Assembly (NCBI GenBank): GCA_951828385.1
Contig: OX639973.1
Coordinates: 2,471,200 to 2,535,199 of the forward strand
Length of the DNA stretch: 64,000 nt
Origin: an uncultured Poribacteria bacterium
GTDB lineage: Bacteria; Poribacteria; WGA-4E; WGA-3G
Reading direction: 5' to 3'
Under the pieces are notes generated by a model that was not told the origin of the DNA, did not search any database, and saw only the letters and a list, made by a program, of their open reading frames with translations. The translations under genes and the position numbers were made by a program. This document shows, one piece after another, positions 25,707-32,709 of this stretch (position 1 is its first letter; each line of letters starts with the position of its first letter).

Positions 25707-26471
25707 TTGTTGAAAGCGAAACTTATTACGATTACCCTCGGTCTGATACTTATGTTGAGTATGAGTTTAACCGGCACTGCTGAGATCACCGAGGATATAA
25801 TTGCAGCAGCATGGCTGTTTGATGGCGATGCCGAAGATGTTTCTGGAAACGGGTTTGACGGTGAGGCAAAAGGCGGTAAATTTGTCGCTGGCAAAATCGG
25901 TGATGCGATTGAACTCAACGGTACAACCGAATGGGTCGAAATTCCGAAGCGGATCGGTGAATTTGAAGAAATTACCTTCGCACATTGGGTTAAGTCTACT
26001 GGACGCGAATCAGCTTGGCGTGTTTTCTTCAACGTCAACGGCTGGAAAGCAGGCGACATCCACTACCAGCTCGCTCCGAACAATAAAGTCGAATTTTCCA
26101 TTAACGGTAACCCAGGTGGCAACGACTCCTTCGCGAACTATATGGTCGCAGGTGATGAAATGGATAAATGGGTCCACATCGCGACTGCATATAGTGCGAA
26201 GGAGAAGAAAATTCGTTTTTACGCTAACGGCGAACTCGATATCGAACATGATTGGGGCGGAAATCCCGGTATCCTCGACCCTGCCCGAATTGGGGACTGG
26301 GGACAATCCAGACAGTGGGAAGGGTTGATAGACGAATTTATCATCTTCAACACTGTTCTCAGTGAAGACGACATCCAAGCCGTTATGAATGACGGTTTGG
26401 AAACAACGCTTGCTGTAGACGCTAAAGGGAAATTGGCTGTGACGTGGGGAAGTCTAAAAAAAATAAAATAG
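25707..26471 (+). CDS. Secreted LamG-domain protein 2 with C-terminal GKLxxxWG tail
   Basis: The 254-aa protein probably starts at TTG 25707 or the in-frame TTG 25710; AGGAGG at 25696-25701 serves both. A signal peptide ends near GTAE (residue 26). The LamG fold runs from AAAWLFDGDAEDVSGNGFDG through IELNGTTEWVEIP to LIDEFIIFNTVLSEDDI. The C-terminus contains GKLAVTWGSLK, the same tail as the LamG protein at 24 kb and the CBM9-like protein at 29 kb. It stands alone, with 150 bases before and 196 after. Confidence 0.82.
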   Translation: MLKAKLITITLGLILMLSMSLTGTAEITEDIIAAAWLFDGDAEDVSGNGFDGEAKGGKFVAGKIGDAIELNGTTEWVEIPKRIGEFEEITFAHWVKSTGRESAWRVFFNVNGWKAGDIHYQLAPNNKVEFSINGNPGGNDSFANYMVAGDEMDKWVHIATAYSAKEKKIRFYANGELDIEHDWGGNPGILDPARIGDWGQSRQWEGLIDEFIIFNTVLSEDDIQAVMNDGLETTLAVDAKGKLAVTWGSLKKIK

Positions 26472-26550
26472 ACGAAACCTCTGATCGCTACGACGCAGAC
26501 ACGCTGCTTGTAGTTAGTAGGCAGGGCATCGTGGGCTCTATAAATGATTT

Positions 26551-26581
26551 GAGATGTCCATCAAACCTTGGTGGACATCTC
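26551..26581. other. Perfect-looking hairpin, not a clear terminator
   Basis: GAGATGTCCATCAA pairs with TTGGTGGACATCTC around ACC, a 14-base stem with one G-T pair. No U tract follows. It may be an intergenic repeat or an RNA processing hairpin after the LamG gene. Confidence 0.4.
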
Positions 26582-26667
26582 CTGCGTGAAAGGCTAATGT
26601 GCAGCATGTTGAAATCAGTTCAATAGACTTCTCTAACCAATCGTAGCGTGTAAAGGACACGCAATAC

Positions 26668-27456
26668 ATGGATTTAGGACTCAACGGCAAACGCGCAATT
26701 ATTACCGGCGGCAGCCGAGGCATCGGTAAACAGTGCGCACTTGCGCTCGCACGCGAAGGAGTTCACGTCTGTATCGCTGCCCGAACGCAAGAAACCCTCA
26801 ATCAAGCCCTCACGGAAATCAATCAAACTGGACCTAAAGGGCACGCCGTTGCCGCAGACTTAACCACACAAGCCAATTGTGAAAGGGTCGTGCAAGCGGC
26901 AATTGATCGCTTCGGCGGTGTTGATATCCTCGTCAACAATGTCGGTGCTGCTCGGAATGCCGATATTCTGGAACTTTCGCCGGAACTCATTGAGGATGCC
27001 CTCGCATTGAAAACTTACAGTTATCTACGAATGTCCCAGTTGGTTATTCCGTCCATGAAAGAAAATCGGTGGGGCAGGATTATCAATATCGCAGGTTCAG
27101 CAGGCACGAGTCCCACCCGCGGGAACATACCGACCGGAGCTGCTAATATCACTATTCTGAATATAACGCGCGCACTCTCCGATGCCGTCGCCGCGGATGG
27201 CATCTTGGTAAATACCGTTTGTCCGGGATTGACCAATACCGGTCGAGCCCGGACGCAACAAGGTGCCAGAGCCGAGCGTGAAGGCCGCGATGTTGAAGAA
27301 TTGTTGCAGGCACTTGGACAAGAACTGCCCGCGGGGCGCATCGCGGAACCGGAGGAGGTTGCCAATGTTGTGACCTTCTTAGCCTCTGAAGCCTGCTCCT
27401 ATATGTTTGGGACCGCACTTTATATGGATGGCGGTAAGCGACGCGCGACACCGTAA
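26668..27456 (+). CDS. SDR-family protein lacking the YxxxK catalytic pair
   Basis: This is a 262-aa short-chain dehydrogenase fold protein. The cofactor motif TGGSRGIG (13-20) and the NNVG segment (90-93) are intact, and Ser144 fits the catalytic serine (IAGSAG). Where Tyr and Lys are expected, the sequence reads TGAAN (156-160), so Thr and Asn replace the YxxxK pair. It is similar to FabG-type 3-oxoacyl reductases overall. Activity may be lost or altered. AAGGA lies upstream of the start. Known SDR families do include such non-canonical members, so the change is probably real rather than an error. Confidence 0.8.
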   Translation: MDLGLNGKRAIITGGSRGIGKQCALALAREGVHVCIAARTQETLNQALTEINQTGPKGHAVAADLTTQANCERVVQAAIDRFGGVDILVNNVGAARNADILELSPELIEDALALKTYSYLRMSQLVIPSMKENRWGRIINIAGSAGTSPTRGNIPTGAANITILNITRALSDAVAADGILVNTVCPGLTNTGRARTQQGARAEREGRDVEELLQALGQELPAGRIAEPEEVANVVTFLASEACSYMFGTALYMDGGKRRATP

Positions 27457-27545
27457 ACTGAATGTATTGCCATTCAACCAAAATTTGGAACCAACACAAA
27501 GCGGGCTATCAAAGCACGGCGGTAGGGCCGATAGACTTCCCTGAA

Positions 27546-27604
27546 GCGCGTTCCTGCCAGCGCGCTTTTCTCTTCATGTAGGCGCGTTTTAAAGGCGCGC
27601 CTAC
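27546..27604. repeat. Two adjacent GC-rich hairpins
   Basis: GCGCG-TTCCTGCCA-GCGCGC at 27546-27565 and GTAGGCGCG-TTTTAAAG-GCGCGCCTAC at 27578-27604 lie back to back before the methyltransferase gene. They look like interspersed palindromic repeats. Confidence 0.5.
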
Positions 27605-27625
27605 ACCATATTGGTAGGAAATAGA

Positions 27626-29017
27626 ATGGATGTCAAGAACCGGACCATCTTTGAAAACGATAATCTTCATGTACTTCGTGGACTTGACACAGATTCTATT
27701 GACTTGATTTATCTGGATCCGCCTTTCAATTCCAATCGGACGTTTGAAGCATCCGTCGGCACCGAAGCTGCAGGCGCAAGCTTCAAAGATTTTTGGACAT
27801 TGGAGGATCTGGATAATACATCCCACGGTGAACTCGCTGAGAGCGAACCCGAACTCTATCATGCCATCAGTGCGGCTGAGTTCAGTCATGGAAAGTCCAT
27901 GAAAGCCTATCTTATCATGATGAGCATCCGGATGCTGGAGCTGTTCCGAATCCTCAAACCGACGGGAACACTCTATCTCCATTGCGATGATAACGCCAGC
28001 CACTACCTTAAAATCATGATGGATAGCGTCTTTGGAAAGGATAATTTTAGAAATGAGATTATCTGGCAGCGCGCGATAACCACTAAAGGAAACCTCAAAA
28101 AGGGGTTAGCCCGAGATGCCGACATCATCTTCCGATATTCAAAAAGTGATACCTATGTCTGGAACGTTGAAGCCGTCACAATTCCGTACGATATGGCGAA
28201 TCTGGGCGAAAAGACAAAACGCCAATATTATTGTGTTGAACCAGAAACCGGACGCCGTTTTTCGCACACCTCTATAACCGCACAGACCCACGATCCCGAT
28301 TCTCATCTGACGTATGAGGTGATGGGTGTCATCAGAACGTGGCGTTGGGCGGAAGCGCGTATGCGCAGAGAAATTGCAGCGGGGCGTATCGTGCAAACGC
28401 GACCCGGAAATGTACCACGCTATAAACGGTATCTTGATGAACAGAAGGGTAAAAGACTGAACAATATCTGGGTAGATATTCCAAATTTAACCGCCAGAAG
28501 TAAAGAACGTATTGGATATCCTACGCAGAAACCGCTTGCCCTGTTAGAGCGCATTATTGGCGCAAGTAGTACCCCCGGCGATATAGTGCTTGATCCGTTC
28601 TGTGGGTGCGCGACGACGTGCGTCGCTGCTGAACGGTTACAACGCCAGTGGATCGGTATTGATTTAAGCCCAAAATCTTTTGAATTGGTGAAGTCGCGTC
28701 TTGAACAGAGGCGGATTATCAAGCAGATTATCCATCGGACAGATAGTCCTAAACTGGACAAGCAAAATCAAACTTATAAACACACATTGTTTGGGATTCA
28801 AGAAGGTAAATGTAATGGCTGTCAAACGTTAGTTCCGTTCCGCAATATGACAATTGATTGTGTTGTGGCGAAATCCAAAGAGGGCACCGATGCCCCTGAT
28901 AACCTTCAGTTGTTATGCAGTGCTTGCAGCTCAATGAAGGGAAATCGCACGCAGGAACAACTGATTCAAACGTTGAAAGACGAAGGAAGTTCCAATGAAG
29001 AAGTATACGAAGTTTAA
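27626..29017 (+). CDS. Beta-class DNA methyltransferase with C-terminal HNH-like zinc domain
   Basis: The 463-aa protein (ATG at 27626; a TTG frame starts 15 bases earlier) has motif IV LDPPF at 30-34 first and motif I DPFCGCATT later, near residue 320. That order defines beta-class N6-adenine or N4-cytosine methyltransferases, like type III Mod subunits. Residues 394-445 form an HNH-like domain with CxxC pairs at 396/399 and 431/434. The catalytic DH of active HNH nucleases is DC here (411-412), so nuclease activity is doubtful; the domain may only bind DNA. No restriction gene is adjacent. The end overlaps the next gene by 23 bases. Confidence 0.85.
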   Translation: MDVKNRTIFENDNLHVLRGLDTDSIDLIYLDPPFNSNRTFEASVGTEAAGASFKDFWTLEDLDNTSHGELAESEPELYHAISAAEFSHGKSMKAYLIMMSIRMLELFRILKPTGTLYLHCDDNASHYLKIMMDSVFGKDNFRNEIIWQRAITTKGNLKKGLARDADIIFRYSKSDTYVWNVEAVTIPYDMANLGEKTKRQYYCVEPETGRRFSHTSITAQTHDPDSHLTYEVMGVIRTWRWAEARMRREIAAGRIVQTRPGNVPRYKRYLDEQKGKRLNNIWVDIPNLTARSKERIGYPTQKPLALLERIIGASSTPGDIVLDPFCGCATTCVAAERLQRQWIGIDLSPKSFELVKSRLEQRRIIKQIIHRTDSPKLDKQNQTYKHTLFGIQEGKCNGCQTLVPFRNMTIDCVVAKSKEGTDAPDNLQLLCSACSSMKGNRTQEQLIQTLKDEGSSNEEVYEV

Positions 29018-29774
29018 AATCGCGACCGCTGTGATCACAGCCCTCGCGTTGTTGTTCTGTACGACGAATTTACCTGTTGAGGCAAAGCGCGATAAGGAAT
29101 ACGTTGCGAAACAGATTAGGAACATTAAGATAGACGGAAAACTCGACGAATGGGAACGCGCCGAAATTGTTGCCTTTGATGAGTTGAAAGATGTCGGTGA
29201 AGGCATCCCCAAAGCGAATGATTTTACGGGGCAAGGCAGGGTTGCGTGGAGTTCCCAAGATGCGACCCGTATCTATTTTGCTGTTGAAATCACCGATGAC
29301 GAACTTCAAGATGTCAATCCTCCTGATGCGAGATGGTGGGAGGACGATAGCGTCGAATTTATGTTTGATTTCAAAAATGGCATGGTGCGGGACACCCTCG
29401 TTCAGTGGACACTCGGCGCGAATGGCAAGGATTTATCCGCTGCCGCGTCGAAGGAGAACACTGAATGGGTGCTAATCAAGAACGGGAACGATTATATCTA
29501 TGAAGTCGCCATTGACCCGACGAAGCCGCGCGGCAACCCTCAGTTCGCAAATCCTGGGGAAGGCAAGAACTTCAAAGCGAAAGCTGGATTGACAATCGGG
29601 CTCAGTTTCCACATGAACGATTGTGAGAACGGGAAACGTGAACACCAGATTGGGTGGATACCCGGCGGCGCATGGGATGGGCTTGCTTACGGTGATCTCA
29701 CTTTTGACGATGAGATTTTACCGGTTGAGCCTTCGGGCAAACTCACAGTGGTCTGGGGTTCCCTTAAACAGTAG
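28995..29774 (+). CDS. Secreted CBM9-like carbohydrate-binding protein with C-terminal GKLxxxWG tail
   Basis: The 259-aa protein has a signal peptide, probably cleaved after PVEA (residue 30). Residues 40-235 resemble family 9 carbohydrate-binding modules: IDGKLDEWERAEI near the start, RIYFAVEITDDELQ, and WWEDDSVEFMFDF. The C-terminus reads SGKLTVVWGSLK and matches the tails of the two LamG proteins, though the fold is different. The gene overlaps the end of the methyltransferase gene; GAAGGAAG supports the start. A sugar-binding role is inference from the family. Confidence 0.8.
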   Translation: MKKYTKFKIATAVITALALLFCTTNLPVEAKRDKEYVAKQIRNIKIDGKLDEWERAEIVAFDELKDVGEGIPKANDFTGQGRVAWSSQDATRIYFAVEITDDELQDVNPPDARWWEDDSVEFMFDFKNGMVRDTLVQWTLGANGKDLSAAASKENTEWVLIKNGNDYIYEVAIDPTKPRGNPQFANPGEGKNFKAKAGLTIGLSFHMNDCENGKREHQIGWIPGGAWDGLAYGDLTFDDEILPVEPSGKLTVVWGSLKQ

Positions 29775-29977
29775 AGAGGTTATCAGTTGTCAGTCGTCAG
29801 TTAAAGAAGTTCGTAAAGTCCAGTAAAGTCTCGTAAAGTGTAGCTAAAGTTGAGAAATCTGTAAAGTTGATAACTTCACAACTTTAGAACACTTTAGCAC
29901 ACTTTGAAACTTTCATAATTTTAGCACACTTTCTAACATTGATAACCGATAACTGATAACTGACAACTATTCAACAC
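29775..29977. repeat. Intergenic element of TAAAGT repeats flanked by AGTTGTCAGT inverted repeats
   Basis: About 200 non-coding bases. The left part has five TAAAGT copies and the right part has ACTTTA or ACTTT copies in inverse orientation, so the element can fold into a long imperfect hairpin. AGTTGTCAGT at 29785-29794 is repeated in inverse orientation at 29959-29968, marking the outer ends. The same ACTGACAACT word recurs at 55581-55590. The layout is that of a small non-autonomous element or repeat array. Confidence 0.6.
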
Positions 29978-31906
29978 ATGCGAGAACCGCGGGCCTCCTT
30001 TACATCTGGAATCACGATCCGTGCACTCCTGATTGGTACACTCCTTGTTATCGGGAACGCCTATTGGCTTGCCTACGCTGCGGAGATGATTCAACCGCAG
30101 TTTCTCCTGAACTTCGTCTCGCTTTTCTTCAATGCTATTTTCACCCTTTTTGTTGTCATCGGACTCAACTTCGCTTGGAAAAAGATAGCACCGCGTAATG
30201 CGTTAACGACGCAGGAACTTCTCGTTATCTATATCATGGTCGTCATGGTGTCAACGATCGGCGGTCATTCGATGATGACCTTTCTGATCGGTACACTGGC
30301 GCATCCGTTCCGGTTCGCTACGCCCGAAAACGAATGGGCATCTCTCTTCTGGCGTTACATCCCGACGTGGTTTGTGCCTGAGGATTACGCGCTCGATGCC
30401 TACTTTAAGGGCGGTTCGACCTTCTATCTCCCGAAACATCTTCGCGGATGGCTGGTGCCAATCTTGGTGTGGACAGGGTTTGTTGCGCTCCTCTGGTTTA
30501 CGCTGATATGTCTCATCACCATCATCCGTGTCCAGTGGACTGAGCGTGAAAAGTTGGCGTATCCGATCATTCAGTTGCCGCTCCAGATGGCGCGGGGACG
30601 GAAAAGTTTTTTCAGAAGCGGCACGATGTGGATAGGCTTTTCGGTTGCTGGGTTTATTGAACTACTGGCAGGATTGAGCCACCTATTCCCGCAGGTCCCC
30701 TCTATCCAACTCAACTACTATTCGATCACGCATCTGTTCACAGATAAACCGTGGAATGCTGTCGGATGGATTTCGCTATCTGCCTACCCGTTTATTATTG
30801 GGTTGACCTTCTTCGTGCCGTTGGACATCTCAATGTCGGCATGGTTTTTCTATCTGTTTGGCAAAGCGGAACGGGTCGTTCGTATGGGGATGTTAGGCGA
30901 AGGTGAACTCTATTTTGCGGAGCGTGCCGGTGGCGCGTGGCTCGCTGTCGGCGCGCTGGCATTGTGGGGGACGCGTAGACATCTCCGGGATGTCATCCAA
31001 AATTGTTTGACAGCTAAAAAGGCGTTTGATGATTCAAATGAACCGATGCCTTACCGTTTTGCCATCGCTGGGTTGATCTTCGGAGGTCTCGGGCTCACAC
31101 TGTTTTCGGTGAAGGCGGGTATGTCCTTAGGCGGTGTGCTCGGCTTTATTGTTATTTTCGTTGTGATGGCACTCGGTGTGACGCGCGTGCGTGCCGAGTT
31201 CGGGCCACCGTCGCATGAGATTCTCGCGCTGGATCCAGCGCGACTCATGTCCGTCACCTTCGGGCCCCGGTTCGTCGGGACCGAGAATCTCACAATTATT
31301 TCATTCTACTATTGGCTGAATCGGCTTAACGTCTCGCATCCGATGCCGAACCAATTGGAGGGTTTCAAACTCGCTGAACGCGCGGGCATCAACAGCCGAA
31401 AACTCGTCTGGGTGATGATGTTCGCTATTGTCATCGGTACGCTCGCCTCGTTTTGGGCGTTCCTCTACCTTCTTTATGAGACAGGAGCACTCGCTGTACA
31501 CGGCTACATCATCGGTATCGGTGAGGAGGTTTTCGGTAGACGCTTAGAACGGTGGATTAACAACCCTACGGGGCCGAATTGGGATGGCACACAATCTATG
31601 GGCATCGGGGCAGGGATGACATGGATTCTCTATTTCCTACGCCATAAATTTATGTGGTGGCCCTTCCATCCAATCGGGTATGTGATGACCGCCGCGGCAT
31701 GGGGTGGACTCGCAGATTTCTGGTTCTCTGTTTTCCTCGGTTGGCTGGTAAAGTTCATCATCATCGCGGTTTTCGGTTTACGGGCACATCAACGCGCAAT
31801 CCCGTTCTTTCTCGGTTTGGTCATGGGCGATTATGTGTTCGTGGGGATGTGGGCACTGCTCGGCACGCTATTTAATATCCCGACATACGTCCTGTGGTCT
31901 CCCTAA
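29978..31906 (+). CDS. Polytopic membrane protein, DUF6785/OPT-like
   Basis: The 642-aa protein has at least 12 hydrophobic segments along its whole length and no extracytoplasmic domain. The order of segments and motifs such as PLDISMSAWFFYLFGKAERV and RAEFGPPSHEI fit the DUF6785/DUF6784 membrane protein family, which I know mainly from Planctomycetes, Poribacteria and related bacteria and which resembles oligopeptide (OPT) transporters. Transport is therefore plausible but unproven. The final four bases overlap the convergent small gene. I see no good ribosome site before the ATG. Confidence 0.75.
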   Translation: MREPRASFTSGITIRALLIGTLLVIGNAYWLAYAAEMIQPQFLLNFVSLFFNAIFTLFVVIGLNFAWKKIAPRNALTTQELLVIYIMVVMVSTIGGHSMMTFLIGTLAHPFRFATPENEWASLFWRYIPTWFVPEDYALDAYFKGGSTFYLPKHLRGWLVPILVWTGFVALLWFTLICLITIIRVQWTEREKLAYPIIQLPLQMARGRKSFFRSGTMWIGFSVAGFIELLAGLSHLFPQVPSIQLNYYSITHLFTDKPWNAVGWISLSAYPFIIGLTFFVPLDISMSAWFFYLFGKAERVVRMGMLGEGELYFAERAGGAWLAVGALALWGTRRHLRDVIQNCLTAKKAFDDSNEPMPYRFAIAGLIFGGLGLTLFSVKAGMSLGGVLGFIVIFVVMALGVTRVRAEFGPPSHEILALDPARLMSVTFGPRFVGTENLTIISFYYWLNRLNVSHPMPNQLEGFKLAERAGINSRKLVWVMMFAIVIGTLASFWAFLYLLYETGALAVHGYIIGIGEEVFGRRLERWINNPTGPNWDGTQSMGIGAGMTWILYFLRHKFMWWPFHPIGYVMTAAAWGGLADFWFSVFLGWLVKFIIIAVFGLRAHQRAIPFFLGLVMGDYVFVGMWALLGTLFNIPTYVLWSP

Positions 31907-32091
31907 GACGGCTCGTCACCTGCGTTATTATCGTTTTTGGGATCGTATATTTTCAGCAAATCTTCCAGCGTTATACCTTTTCTTTGCGCTTGCAGCAACT
32001 CACGATACACTTCTGCTTTACCTTCTGCTTTACCTTCTGCTCTGCCTTGCGCAAGGATTTTGTCCTTGAATAGTTTCGCATATCCTAACAT
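31903..32091 (-). CDS. Small coiled-coil protein, truncated duplicate of the next gene
   Basis: The 62-aa product (MLGYAKLFKDKILAQGRAEG...) is a near copy of the C-terminal half of the 159-aa protein encoded just upstream on the same strand. GGGAGG lies directly before the ATG. In the parent gene the matching bases encode Trp-Glu, so a coding stretch here doubles as a ribosome site. The charged AEGK repeats predict a coiled coil. It may be a functional short form or a duplication remnant. Confidence 0.5.
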   Translation of the reverse strand: MLGYAKLFKDKILAQGRAEGKAEGKAEVYRELLQAQRKGITLEDLLKIYDPKNDNNAGDEPS

Positions 32092-32127
32092 GATAGCCTC
32101 CCATATATGTCCTAAAGGATTAAAGAG

Positions 32128-32607
32128 TTACCCGTTCTTTGAAGAAGAAGGTTCGTCGCCTTCGTTTTTACCATTTTCGGCATCTTGTGCTTTCAGCAAC
32201 TCTTCCAGCGTTATACCCTCTTTTTGCGCTTGCAGCAACTCACGATACACTTCTGCTCTGCCTTCCGCTTTACCTTCCGCTTTACCTTCTGCTCTACCTT
32301 CTGCTTTACCTTCTGCTCTGCCTTGTGCAAGGATTTTGTCTTTGAATAGTTTTGCATATCCTAACATGATAACCTCCCATATATGCGCTAATATGAAGAA
32401 CCAACCGACTATTAGCGTCATGAGAACCGCAGTTCGTGTTAATACCGTTTCACCTAAATCTTTCCAAGCCCAACTGGTGAAAAATTCAATTAAAACATTG
32501 GCAATCACTAAACTGGAAAAAGTCCAGACAAATACATTAAACCACTTACGCGGGATTCTCACCAACGATACATAATCATTTTCGTTTTGATTCATAGGTG
32601 AACTCAT
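32128..32607 (-). CDS. Membrane protein with two spans and a charged AEGK-repeat tail
   Basis: The 159-aa protein has hydrophobic segments at about residues 25-45 and 58-80, then a cytoplasmic-type helical tail with repeats of GKAEGRAEGKAEGKAEGRAE, then KEGITLEELLKAQ. The repeat DNA is a 12-base tandem array near 32250-32330. An internal ATG with GGGAGG upstream (HIWEVIM region) could give a 79-aa short form. No function recognised. The neighbouring 62-aa gene is a partial copy of this one. Confidence 0.6.
   Translation of the reverse strand: MSSPMNQNENDYVSLVRIPRKWFNVFVWTFSSLVIANVLIEFFTSWAWKDLGETVLTRTAVLMTLIVGWFFILAHIWEVIMLGYAKLFKDKILAQGRAEGKAEGRAEGKAEGKAEGRAEVYRELLQAQKEGITLEELLKAQDAENGKNEGDEPSSSKNG
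32250..32330. repeat. 12-base tandem repeat encoding AEGK/AEGR
   Basis: About six units of a 12-base sequence (TACCTTCTGCTT-like on the plus strand) encode alternating AEGK and AEGR. The same repeat appears in fewer units in the duplicate at 32010-32050, so unit number differs between the copies. Confidence 0.7.
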
Positions 32608-32709
32608 GTCTAAAATTGACTAACGTTGAAACAATCTTTTTTCAATTATACGTTAAAAGTCGAATAAAATCAAATGAAATTGGACCGTCAAGAGCCTTAA
32701 CAAAAACGC

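Noticed and set aside
26551-26581. Strong hairpin as an intrinsic terminator
   Set aside because: No U tract follows on either strand, so I list it as a hairpin only.
26444-26626. 60-codon frame after the second LamG gene
   Set aside because: It overlaps the LamG end and a hairpin, has no ribosome site and is not protein-like.
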